Of a stretch of 64,000 bases of DNA, positions 10,429-17,769 are shown one piece after another (position 1 is the first letter of the stretch; the number at the start of each line of letters is the position of its first letter). Source of the DNA: CAZJYI01 sp964550025 (GTDB taxonomy: Bacteria > Verrucomicrobiota > Kiritimatiellia > UBA8416 > CAYOBW01); the NCBI GenBank assembly GCA_964550025.1, contig CAZJYI010000015.1, positions 1 through 64,000 of the forward strand, written 5' to 3'. Under the pieces are notes generated by a model. That model ran no database searches. It had not been told where the DNA came from and saw nothing but the letters and a program-made list of their open reading frames with translations. The translations under genes were made by a program, and so were the position numbers.

Positions 10429-10487
10429 CCGGCCAGCTCCGCCGAATGGAGGACGTCTCTCCGATGGAGCTCAAGGCCCATCAATAC

Positions 10488-10564
10488 CCTCGTCTCTTCC
10501 CTCGTCTTTGCCCTTGTCTTCCCCGGCACGAGACAAGGGCAAAGATGAGGGCAAAGACGAAGGT
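10488..10564. repeat. GTCTTTGCCCTC-unit palindrome, copy 1
   Basis: The left arm is made of 12-base units CGTCTTTGCCCT and the right arm is the inverted copy (GGGCAAAGACGA). Together they give a stem of roughly 30 bp around a CCCCGGCACG-type loop. Three more copies with the same units and a similar loop are at 16057-16125, 24483-24566 and 62892-62971. It follows the gene ending at 10428 and could terminate transcription. Confidence 0.85.
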
Positions 10565-10670
10565 AAGAGAGACAGCTCCACTTCCAATTTCCTGATCACC
10601 CCTTCCGTTGCGTATTTTCCCCGCAATTCCCGCGTGCATTCCGACCGTGTTTCTGGTTCTCTACGTGGAC

Positions 10671-12206
10671 ATGAAAGCGAGTGATGAGAATGCGGGGTGT
10701 GCGACGTTGGAGGAGGCCGTCGAGGCGTTTGCCTCGGCAGCGCGGGGACCTTTCACCACGGACGAGGCGGCTGGATGGATTGAGTCGCGGATGACGGCGT
10801 TGCCCGCCCGACTGGGGGAAGCCGTCGACGCCCTGCTGGAGCAGTCTGAATGGCTCTTCACGGACTTCGAGAACGACGTCCACGTCCCGCGGCACACGTT
10901 CTTTGAGGGGGCACACTTCCTGATGTCGCCCACGTCCGAGGAAATCGAGAAGGGCGTGCTGATTGCCGGGCACAGGTTCGTGCCGTTCGTTTTCGCGCCC
11001 ATCTTTCCGGCGCACTGCAGACTCCTGATTGGTGGGGAACAACCGCTGGAAATGACGACGGTGTCCTGGGGGCTGGGGGATCTCGGAATCTACTTCTCGC
11101 TCTACGGCTGGCGCGCGATGACCGAGTATCTCCTCTCGGACATCGAGAGCAATGCGGAGGCGTTGATGTCCGCGGCATCGCCTGAAGACGTAGAGGTGTC
11201 CCTGACCGCTTTCGACATGGCCGGCCTGTATCGCGATCTCGGTTTCAAAGTGGGAGACGGCCTTCTGTGCACCGTGCGCAATTGGACGCGCGGCGAGTTT
11301 GCTGTGGAACACGTCACGTCCGAGACGCTCGGAGCGAACGGGCGAGAGCAGCGGCGCTGGTGCCGGGGGCTGGAGGAGGCGTTACTCGATGTCTTCGACA
11401 CCGACGGTCCCCTGTTCCGCGCCTGCGAACAGCTGGCCCGGGCGTTCTTCCACGGGCCGGATGTGCTGATCCGTTCGGCACCCTTGCATATCGGCGGATT
11501 CCTGGCCGACACCGACGTGCTGGAGATGAAGCCCATGCCCCACGGCACAATCCTGTGGCACGCGGACGAAGACCCCGCCGATCTGGTCGACCTGATGCCC
11601 GACCCCACGCAGATGCCCGCCACGGGCCGGTGCGACTCCTTGGCCGCCATTCTCGCTGAGCTCGCACTTGCGCTGACAGACACGGAAATCGAGGCCTACA
11701 TGCTGGACGAGCTCGCGCGCGGCGACGCCAGCCTCGATGCCGTTCTCAACCGATGCCTAGCGGGACGAGAGGAACTGGTCTTTTACGACGAGCGCCAGGA
11801 AGAAGCCTTCGTTCACTTGATCGGCGAATTGTGGCACACCCTGGGCGTGTCCTATGACGCGAAGCTGGACGCCCCGCGCGCCCCGATCCGGGCCGCCGTT
11901 CTCGAGGCCGTTGACAGGCATCTCGAGTGGATGCGGACGTGCGACCGCAACGGCATGCAGATGGAGGACCTGCCGGTCGACCGCGTTGCCGAAATGGGCA
12001 GCATCGTTGGGTTTCTGACGCAGATACTCAAAGCCCTCGGCGGCGACGATATCACGGAAGAACAGGTCTTCGAGCTGAACGCGCACGTCGCGACCTTGGT
12101 GGCTCGGCTGGACGAGTTGCTGGAGGCCGTCCGCCAAGAACCGTCCGTGGATGACCGCCCGCACTTGCGCCTGCTGCCGTTCGATGATGACCCTCGTAGC
12201 TCTTGA
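10671..12206 (+). CDS. Hypothetical protein, ~511 residues
   Basis: A large cytosolic-looking protein that I do not recognise. The frame is open from a TTG at 10608. The first ATG at 10671 (MKASDENAGCATLEEAV) is the likeliest start, but no strong ribosome-binding site is visible. The sequence is acidic and mixed alpha/beta with several Trp-rich stretches (LLEQSEWLFTDFENDVHV, EMTTVSWGLGDLGIYFSLYG). A mainly helical C-terminal third (EAVDRHLEWMRTCDRNGMQ, ending in a DELLEAVRQEP helix) follows. There is no signal peptide, transmembrane span or catalytic motif I can name. Coding character is convincing: long open frame, Asp/Glu/Leu composition typical of soluble proteins. It has no operon partners. 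Confidence 0.75.
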   Translation: MKASDENAGCATLEEAVEAFASAARGPFTTDEAAGWIESRMTALPARLGEAVDALLEQSEWLFTDFENDVHVPRHTFFEGAHFLMSPTSEEIEKGVLIAGHRFVPFVFAPIFPAHCRLLIGGEQPLEMTTVSWGLGDLGIYFSLYGWRAMTEYLLSDIESNAEALMSAASPEDVEVSLTAFDMAGLYRDLGFKVGDGLLCTVRNWTRGEFAVEHVTSETLGANGREQRRWCRGLEEALLDVFDTDGPLFRACEQLARAFFHGPDVLIRSAPLHIGGFLADTDVLEMKPMPHGTILWHADEDPADLVDLMPDPTQMPATGRCDSLAAILAELALALTDTEIEAYMLDELARGDASLDAVLNRCLAGREELVFYDERQEEAFVHLIGELWHTLGVSYDAKLDAPRAPIRAAVLEAVDRHLEWMRTCDRNGMQMEDLPVDRVAEMGSIVGFLTQILKALGGDDITEEQVFELNAHVATLVARLDELLEAVRQEPSVDDRPHLRLLPFDDDPRSS

Positions 12207-12240
12207 CGCCCGCCACACGGTCCTCTCCTCTGATCGTGCT

Positions 12241-12306
12241 TTCTCGGGAGTGAACGTCGAACACGGAGCATCGAACAGTGAACTTCGAAGTGAAGATCGG
12301 CTTCGC
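12241..12306. repeat. GTGAACGTCGAAC dispersed repeat, copy A
   Basis: About 66 bases from TTCTCGGGAGTGAACG to AAGATCGGCTTCGC, nearly identical to 57725-57790 (same order of GTCGAACA, ATCGAAC, GAACTTCGAA units). It is intergenic, upstream of the RAYT element. Confidence 0.8.
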
Positions 12307-12391
12307 GTATCGTCCTCGCACTCCCGCACATGGCGCTCACCCATTTCGCTTGACATGCTCCCCGCGGGATAGCGTAAGAAAGAGTAATGGG

Positions 12392-13506
12392 GGTCACGTC
12401 TTAACATGCAACATTTATGGCTTGCGTGTACCTTGTTGATATGCCACCATGATGTACATGGCGAGGCGTTTAAGACGGAACATGGTTGATGGGTGGTATC
12501 ACGTGTTCCACCGGGGGATCGAGCGGCGGGCGATTTTCGCTGATGACCGTGACCGCGAGCACTTCGTGGATTTGCTGGCCGAGGCACATGAGCGTTTTCG
12601 GCTGCGGATTCACGCTTACAGCCTGATGGTCAATCACTGGCACGGGGTGTTGCAGACGCCGGATGCGAATCTGAGCGCTGCGATGCAGTGGCTGCACCTG
12701 AGCCATGCGGCTTGGTTCAACGCCCGGCACGACCGCGTAGGGCCGCTGTGGCAGGGCCGGTTCCGGGCGGTTCCGATCGAGGATGGGTCTTGGGCCTACG
12801 AGGTCGGTCTCTACGTGCATCTCAACCCGGTCTGCGTCGATGAGTTCGGGTTGGGAAAGCGGGCGAAGAAGGCGGAACGCTACGGTGTGCGTGTGCCGAG
12901 CCGGGAAGAAGCGTCGCGACGAATGCGGAGCCTGCGGGAATATCCGTGGAGTTCCTATCGTGCCTATGGGGGCTACGAGCAAACCCCGGACTGGCTGACG
13001 ACGGAGACGCTGTTGGCTCGCGCCGCGCAGGTCTCTGAGAAACGGCATGGCGCATACCGCCGCGATGTCAGACAGCGCTTGGCGCACGGGGTCGACCCAT
13101 CCCGGGAAGAGCGGCTCCGGGACGCCGTCGCCATCGGTGCCGCGGAATACGTTCGACGAATCAAGGTCGCGGCGCGAGACGGGAACCGGGAAACCGAAGG
13201 CAAACGTGAACTGCGTCGGCTGGTGACGTTCCAGGATGTGATCGCGGCAGTGGAGACGCTCAGGGGCGAGCCGTGGGAACAGAGCGTGGTTCGGCACGGG
13301 GACTGGGGCAAGCCGCTTGCCATGTGGGCGGCACGGCAGTATGGCGGGATGACGCTGCGAGAAGTGGGCGAGCAGCTTGGCGGGATGGACTACGCGGCAG
13401 TCGGCATGGCAATCACACGCTTTATCCGGAAGGCCGACGTAGATCGCAAGCTGCAAAGCAGGATGAAGAAACTGGCCCGAATGTTGGATGTTAAGACCTT
13501 ATGACC
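12392..13506 (+). mobile_element. RAYT element with inverted-repeat ends
   Basis: A single transposase gene is bounded by inverted repeats. The left end at 12392-12415 contains GTCTTAACATGCAACATT. The right end at 13480-13506 is its near-perfect inverse, AATGTTGGATGTTAAGAC. The right repeat encodes the last residues and stop codon of the transposase. The element is complete and appears intact. Confidence 0.8.
12449..13504 (+). CDS. REP-associated tyrosine transposase (Y1/RAYT)
   Basis: A 351-residue single-strand transposase of the HUH/Y1 family linked to REP sequences. It has the N-terminal YHVFHRGIERRAIF start, the HUH metal site in the form YSLMVNHWHGVLQTP, and LWQGRFRAVPIED. The YHLNP-type segment is VGLYVHLNPVCVDEFGLG, and the helical segment REYPWSSYRAYGG carries the likely nucleophile region. 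The C-terminal ~90 residues form an extra DnaA/Chromosomal-replication-initiator-like helical domain (TFQDVIAAVETLRGEP, then DYAAVGMAITRFIRK), common in the long RAYT group. The C-terminus MLDVKTL is encoded inside the right inverted repeat. ATG 12449 is used; 12458 (MARRLR) is equally possible. Confidence 0.92.
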   Translation: MMYMARRLRRNMVDGWYHVFHRGIERRAIFADDRDREHFVDLLAEAHERFRLRIHAYSLMVNHWHGVLQTPDANLSAAMQWLHLSHAAWFNARHDRVGPLWQGRFRAVPIEDGSWAYEVGLYVHLNPVCVDEFGLGKRAKKAERYGVRVPSREEASRRMRSLREYPWSSYRAYGGYEQTPDWLTTETLLARAAQVSEKRHGAYRRDVRQRLAHGVDPSREERLRDAVAIGAAEYVRRIKVAARDGNRETEGKRELRRLVTFQDVIAAVETLRGEPWEQSVVRHGDWGKPLAMWAARQYGGMTLREVGEQLGGMDYAAVGMAITRFIRKADVDRKLQSRMKKLARMLDVKTL

Positions 13507-13541
13507 TCGTGCGGAAACGCTTCCAGCGGCATGAGGAGTAT

Positions 13542-15086
13542 CTACGTCGTCTCCACCAGCCAGGCGCCGAGGTTGCGGGTGTCGGGGTTGAAGGCTGCGC
13601 CGACGAGGGTGACGGTGCGCGGGTCATCGCGGTAGGGGGCGGCGTATTCCTTTTCGCGGATCTGGGCCATGGCTTCTTCAGCGCTGCCGTGCAGCTTGAA
13701 CTCGAAAATGAAAATGTCCGTCTCCGTCTTCACCACGGCGTCGATGCGGCCGATGTTGGTGCTGGTTTCGGCTTCGATCATGGCGCCGATGAGCTTGAAC
13801 ACGGTGAAGAAGATCGTCTGGTAGTACTTCTCATTGTCGAGCGTGATTGTGTTGGGCACGCCGGAGAAGAACGTTCTCAGGTGTTCGAGCATGTCGTCGA
13901 CGCGGGCCTCTTGGAGGGCCTCGACCAGAAGATGCAGACTGCTGTTAAGCTCCGGTGCGGGGAGGTTGCAGAAGTCCTGGGCCAACCACGCGCTGAAAGA
14001 CTCTTCGATCTCGTAGTTCGGGTAGCCCAGGCTGTGCTCGCGACGCCGGCCCAGAGCACGGGAACCGGTGATGGTCAAGTAGCCGGTCTGCACGAGTAGA
14101 GGCAGCGGGTGAAGGTTCGCGGGCTCGTAGGTCGAAAAGGCGGTTTCCGGAACGGTGAGGTTCCCCATGTCCACCGGTTGCCGTTTCAGCAGCTCCAGCA
14201 GAAACGTTGGTGTGCCGGTCTCGAACCAGTAGTTCTTGAACTCCTCGCAGGAGAGGCACTTCATGAGCGATACGGGATTGTACACCTTCTCGCCGGTGGG
14301 ATGAAATCGATACCCGTTGTACCACTCCCGCAACTCCCCCAGCGTCTGTTCCACCGTCATGCCCTGCCGCTCCGCCAATTGCTCGATGTAGTCCGGGAAG
14401 CAGGCTTCGATCTCCTCTTGTGTGTAGCCGAGCAGTGTGGCGCTTCGGGGGGCCATGGTGAGGTCGGTCAGGTTGTTCAGGTCGGAGAAGACGGATACCT
14501 TCGAGAACTTACTCACCCCCGTGAGCAGAACGAATCGCTGTTGCGGCTCGGTTCCCTTGATCGCTGCATAGAAGGTCTTCAGCACTCGTTGTATGTCTCT
14601 CGCGGACGGACAGCCGAGATGGCCCAGCAGGGGCTTGTCGTACTCGTCAATCAGGATGACGACTTTGCCGTGTCGGTCGGCTATCTTCTGAATCAACACC
14701 TCAAAGGCGGCACTGGGATCCGCAAGTGAGGTCGTGATTCCATGTTCCTCGGCGGCGCGGCGAACCTTGCGCAGGAGATGCTGTTTCAGTTCTTCAACCG
14801 TCTCCCCGGCCGCCGTGCTCAGATCCAGGTGGATGACGGGGTGAGACTTCCAGTCGTAGTTGGTGTTGGCGATCGCCAGTCCGTCGAACAGTTCGCGCCG
14901 GCCGAGAAAGATGGCTTTGAGCGTACTGATCAGCAGCGATTTGCCGAACCGCCGCGGTCGTGCCAGGAAGTACTGTCCGAAGGCGGGCTCGAGCAGTTCG
15001 TAGATCCCGGCGGTTTTGTCGACGTAGAGGAAGCCGCCCTCGATCAGTTTGGCGAAGGTATAGACGCTGGTGGTCAGAGGCTTCAT
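13542..15086 (-). CDS. AAA-ATPase-like / PD-(D/E)XK nuclease family protein
   Basis: A ~514-residue protein of the widespread two-domain family combining an AAA-ATPase-like N-terminus with a C-terminal PD-(D/E)XK nuclease-like domain (DUF1703). The N-terminal part starts KPLTTSVYTFAKLIEGGFLYVDKT. It has the family P-loop variant ARPRRFGKSLLIST, the Walker B-like VVILIDEYDKPLL, and the sensor region FVLLTGVSKFSKVSVFSDLNNL. The C-terminal nuclease core is GRIDAVVKTETDIFIFEFKL, with D and E-x-K in place. These genes are multiplied in anaerobic bacteria, and their role (defence, selfish element or other) is unsettled. ATG 15086 was chosen as family-like; the frame is open to 15122. The gene is convergent with the RAYT element. 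Confidence 0.92.
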   Translation of the reverse strand: MKPLTTSVYTFAKLIEGGFLYVDKTAGIYELLEPAFGQYFLARPRRFGKSLLISTLKAIFLGRRELFDGLAIANTNYDWKSHPVIHLDLSTAAGETVEELKQHLLRKVRRAAEEHGITTSLADPSAAFEVLIQKIADRHGKVVILIDEYDKPLLGHLGCPSARDIQRVLKTFYAAIKGTEPQQRFVLLTGVSKFSKVSVFSDLNNLTDLTMAPRSATLLGYTQEEIEACFPDYIEQLAERQGMTVEQTLGELREWYNGYRFHPTGEKVYNPVSLMKCLSCEEFKNYWFETGTPTFLLELLKRQPVDMGNLTVPETAFSTYEPANLHPLPLLVQTGYLTITGSRALGRRREHSLGYPNYEIEESFSAWLAQDFCNLPAPELNSSLHLLVEALQEARVDDMLEHLRTFFSGVPNTITLDNEKYYQTIFFTVFKLIGAMIEAETSTNIGRIDAVVKTETDIFIFEFKLHGSAEEAMAQIREKEYAAPYRDDPRTVTLVGAAFNPDTRNLGAWLVETT

Positions 15087-15256
15087 AGCATGCACCATAC
15101 ACCGGCCCCCGCCCGGCCCCAAGCCAAAAAGCGGGCGACGGGGCGCGTCTGGAACGGTGTGCGAGGTCGCGGGGCGTGCGAGACAGGATACTCACCGTCC
15201 GTGGCGAGAAGGGCATTCTCGATCGGGGGCTCGCAGCGGTGTCTACGGTGTGCCCC

Positions 15257-15898
15257 CTATGGTTCAATGCGTACCCGGCGGCCTTCGATGCTGACGCGGT
15301 TGGCGGCGATCAGGCGCAGGGCCTCCGGGTAGGCCTGGTGCTCTTCGACCTGGATTCGCGCGTGCAGGGTTTCGGGGGTGTCGTCTTCGAGTAAGGGTAC
15401 GGCGCGCTGCACGATGATCGGTCCCGTGTCCGTTCCCTCGTCCACGAAGTGCACGGTGCATCCGGCCACCTTGGTTCCGTAGTCGAGGGCCTGCTTCCAG
15501 GACGCCATGCCCGGGAACGCCGGCAGCAGGGCAGGGTGGATGTTGAGGATGCGGTTGCGGTAGGCCTCCAGCATGCCTCTCTTGATGATACGCATGAACC
15601 CCGCCAGCACGATGACCTCGGCGCCGGCGGTCCGCAGTGCGGCGAGGTAGTTGTCCTCGGCCTCTCCCTCAAGCTTGGTCTTGAACGGCGCCCCGCTGAT
15701 GAACTGCGCCGGCAGCCCGTGCTGCTTCGCACGCTCCAGGATAAAGGCGTCTTCCACGTCGGAAATGACGCTTACCACGCGGGCATCGAGCGAACCCGCC
15801 GCGATGGCGTCGATGATCGACTGGCAGTTACTCCCCTTGCCCGATCCCAGGATGGCCAGACGCAGGGGCGACTCAACGTGAATGCTCTCTATGGACAT
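15257..15898 (-). CDS. purN: Phosphoribosylglycinamide formyltransferase
   Basis: A 213-residue enzyme transferring the formyl group of 10-formyltetrahydrofolate to GAR in purine synthesis. It shows the phosphate-binding LAILGSGKGSNCQSII and the folate/active-site block RNRILNIHPALLPAFPG with the catalytic Asn and His. The catalytic Asp loop follows: GCTVHFVDEGTDTGPIIVQ. The length is normal, with a short N-terminal extension (MSIESIHVESP). The start at 15898 has a clear GGAGG. It stands alone among accessory genes; other purine genes are not in the window. Confidence 0.96.
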   Translation of the reverse strand: MSIESIHVESPLRLAILGSGKGSNCQSIIDAIAAGSLDARVVSVISDVEDAFILERAKQHGLPAQFISGAPFKTKLEGEAEDNYLAALRTAGAEVIVLAGFMRIIKRGMLEAYRNRILNIHPALLPAFPGMASWKQALDYGTKVAGCTVHFVDEGTDTGPIIVQRAVPLLEDDTPETLHARIQVEEHQAYPEALRLIAANRVSIEGRRVRIEP

Positions 15899-16056
15899 GG
15901 GCGATCCTCCGGTTTGTGAGCACCTTAGCAGATGGGAGCATGGCGGGCAACGGGAGAACGCTCTATGGTGTTGTCGGACGCCAGATATCGTTCGCCTTGC
16001 CGGGACGACAGGAGCGGGTGATGACCGTGGACGGCGGAGTTGAGAGGGCTCTTGGA

Positions 16057-16125
16057 GATGAAGGCAAAGACGATGGTAAAGACGAAGTCGCAGGTAGATT
16101 CCTCTTTGTCTTTGCCTTCGTCTTC
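16057..16125. repeat. GTCTTTGCCCTC-unit palindrome, copy 2
   Basis: GATGAAGGCAAAGACGATGG on the left and CTTTGTCTTTGCCTTCGTC on the right form the same palindrome family as at 10488. Unlike the other copies it lies between divergent gene starts (purN and the exported protein at 16298), so it is not simply a terminator. Confidence 0.8.
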
Positions 16126-16297
16126 ACCCCAATCTGCCGGGGCACGGGGGGATTCTCGGAGACCGGCATATCTGCCACCTACTCCGTCTTGCACGGCATA
16201 GTCCATGGTCCTTCCCCAAAACCCCTTGATCCCCATGTCACAGATGGCGTACCATACCCATGCAGTCGGACAAACGGCCCAAAAAGGGAGAAGGGAA

Positions 16298-16792
16298 ATG
16301 AAACGATTGCTTGTTGCTGCCGCCATTGCTGCGCTGGGCTTGCCCAGTCTGCCGGCTGTGGCGGCCAACGCGGACGGGAGCCTGACCGAGGCGGAACTGT
16401 CCTCCATGATCCTGAAATGGGAGGACCCGGGTGGCGCGAAGAAGCTCGCCCTGTATGCGACGGTCAGCTCGGCGAAGGGGATCAATAAGAAGTACCTGAA
16501 ACAAGGTAAGATCCCCTTCCGTATCACGGCCAGCCTGATGGAAACGGCCGCCGGACAGCGCTACGGCAAGCGCGCAACCGGCACGGCACACTTCTATCTG
16601 CAGGATTCCGCCGGGAAGGTGGTGCAGAAGAAGGATGTGTCGCTTGCCAAAATGTGCCCTTCCTGAGGCGGCCGCGGCGGCTACTTCGGTGAAGTAGCAC
16701 AGGAAGGCAAGTACACGGTGGTTGTCTACGTGAAGCATGGCGGTCGCACCTACGGCCGCAAGGTAGACATCGACCTCCTTACCGTTAAGTGA
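16298..16792 (+). CDS. Candidate exported selenoprotein with internal UGA (CxxU)
   Basis: The conventional frame runs from ATG 16298 (ribosome site GGGAGAAGGG) to a TGA at 16664-16666. The same frame stays open and protein-like after it to a second TGA at 16790-16792. If the first TGA is read as selenocysteine, the product has 164 residues: a signal peptide (MKRLLVAAAIAALGL, cleavage near AVA-AN), then a beta-rich domain of FixH/YtkA-like appearance. A CPSU motif falls at residues 120-123, and the strand-rich end EGKYTVVVYVKHGGRTYGRK follows. Residue 120 is the only other Cys, so the protein would have exactly one redox pair. The final TGA overlaps the GTG start of the downstream ferredoxin gene, which is typical of translational coupling. 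A nonsense mutation or sequencing error remains possible. The family is not known to me. Confidence 0.6.
16664..16698 (+). promoter_or_regulatory. SECIS-like hairpin after the internal UGA
   Basis: GCTACTTC-GGT-GAAGTAGC (16680-16698) is a perfect 8 bp stem with a three-base loop. The loop starts 21 bases after the UGA and its first base is G. As I recall the bacterial SECIS consensus (loop 16-37 bases after UGA, short stem, G among the first two loop bases), it fits. Confidence 0.55.
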
Positions 16793-17748
16793 AATCAATT
16801 CTGCTTTCGACTCGCAGGCGGGTAGTGCAGATCCTCTCGCTGATTGCGCTCAATACCAACCTTTGGGCGTTTGCCAGCGAGCGGTTCTGCCTGCCCGTGA
16901 TGAACTGCGAAGCCTGTCTCCTGGCATGGCTGGGCTGTCCGATCGGCATGATGGGGCGTTCCCTGGCCGTGCTCGAGTTTCCCGTCGTCGTGGCGGGTTC
17001 CCTCCTCGTGATCGGGCTGCTCATGGGCCGCTTCCTGTGCGGCTGGGTTTGTCCCCTCGGGTTCCTCCAGGACCTGCTGCACAAGATACCGCTGCCCAAG
17101 GTCAAGCTCCCCAGGTTTGCGCCTTACGTGAAGTACGCCGTTCTGCTCCTCTCCGTCATGGCCGTGCCCCTGTGGTTTGCGCTTGGCCCTGCACCCGAGC
17201 CGGAGCATGGGGCGGGCGCGTTGTCCCCCGAAGAACGCGAGCTGCTGTCCGAGGAGGAGGCGATGATGTACGAGGAGGCCTTCATGATCCAGGAGCCTCC
17301 CCACGTGCACAACCCCTACTTCTTCTGCAACCTCTGCCCCACGGCCGCCATGCAGGTCGTGATCCCCGCCATGGTGGCGGAAGGCGGCGTCTACCTGGAT
17401 CGCGGACGGATCATTCGCTTCGCCATACTGGCCTTCGTGCTGGTGTTCGCCGCTCTCAATCACCGCAGCTTCTGCAAGGTTCTGTGCCCGGTCGGCGCCC
17501 TCATTGCGCTGGCGAACAAGCTGACCTTCCACAGGATCAAGCTGGACCCCGAAACGTGCATCAACTGCAAGAAGTGTAACAAGGACTGCCCGATGGACGT
17601 GCCCGTGATGGAGTCGCAGGAGCGCGGCCGTTCCGTCAACCGCGACACCGAATGCATAAGCTGCCTGACCTGCGAAGAAACCTGCCCCACGCGCGCCATC
17701 TCCAATACCTGCCCAGGGTTGGGGAGGGGAGGGGAGAGTGGGCAGTGA
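16789..17748 (+). CDS. NapH/MauN-like membrane 4Fe-4S protein
   Basis: A 319-residue polytopic membrane ferredoxin. About four transmembrane helices are visible (LSIALNTNLWAFA region, VVVAGSLLVIGLLMG, YAVLLLSVMAVPLWFAL, FAILAFVLVFAALN). Two CxxxCP motifs characteristic of NapH/RdxA-type proteins are at about residues 84 (CGWVCP) and 229 (CKVLCP). Two classical 4Fe-4S clusters are at about 257 (CINCKKCNKDCP) and 289 (CISCLTCEETCP). Extra N-terminal cysteines occur in FCLPVMNCEACLLAW. Such proteins pass electrons from the quinone pool or cytoplasm to periplasmic partners. The GTG start overlaps the stop of the candidate selenoprotein, suggesting that is its partner. The last residues (CPGLGRGGESGQ) are encoded in low-complexity and repeat DNA, so the native end may be altered. 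Confidence 0.88.
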   Translation: MKSILLSTRRRVVQILSLIALNTNLWAFASERFCLPVMNCEACLLAWLGCPIGMMGRSLAVLEFPVVVAGSLLVIGLLMGRFLCGWVCPLGFLQDLLHKIPLPKVKLPRFAPYVKYAVLLLSVMAVPLWFALGPAPEPEHGAGALSPEERELLSEEEAMMYEEAFMIQEPPHVHNPYFFCNLCPTAAMQVVIPAMVAEGGVYLDRGRIIRFAILAFVLVFAALNHRSFCKVLCPVGALIALANKLTFHRIKLDPETCINCKKCNKDCPMDVPVMESQERGRSVNRDTECISCLTCEETCPTRAISNTCPGLGRGGESGQ

Positions 17749-17767
17749 TCAGTGATAACTGCCCACT
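17737..17767. terminator. Hairpin between convergent genes
   Basis: AGTGGGCAGT...ACTGCCCACT, a perfect 10 bp stem with loop GATCAGTGATA, lies at the 3' ends of the convergent ferredoxin (17748) and peptidase (17770) genes. It probably serves both. The loop carries the TGATCA motif of the family at 1919. No clear U-tract follows. Confidence 0.6.
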
Positions 17768-17769
17768 GA

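Noticed and set aside
12470..13456. Minus-strand frame of about 330 codons
   Set aside because: Antisense of the RAYT transposase, which has all its family motifs.
16664..16666. UGA read as Trp (alternative genetic code)
   Set aside because: TGA is used as a normal stop in many clear genes here (for example the M4 protease and the RAYT gene), and Trp is encoded by TGG throughout.
16298..16666. Short version ending at the first UGA, ...AKMCPS
   Set aside because: It would leave an incomplete domain with a single unpaired Cys. The downstream frame is clearly protein-like and its end is coupled to the next gene, so I prefer readthrough or, failing that, a disrupted gene.
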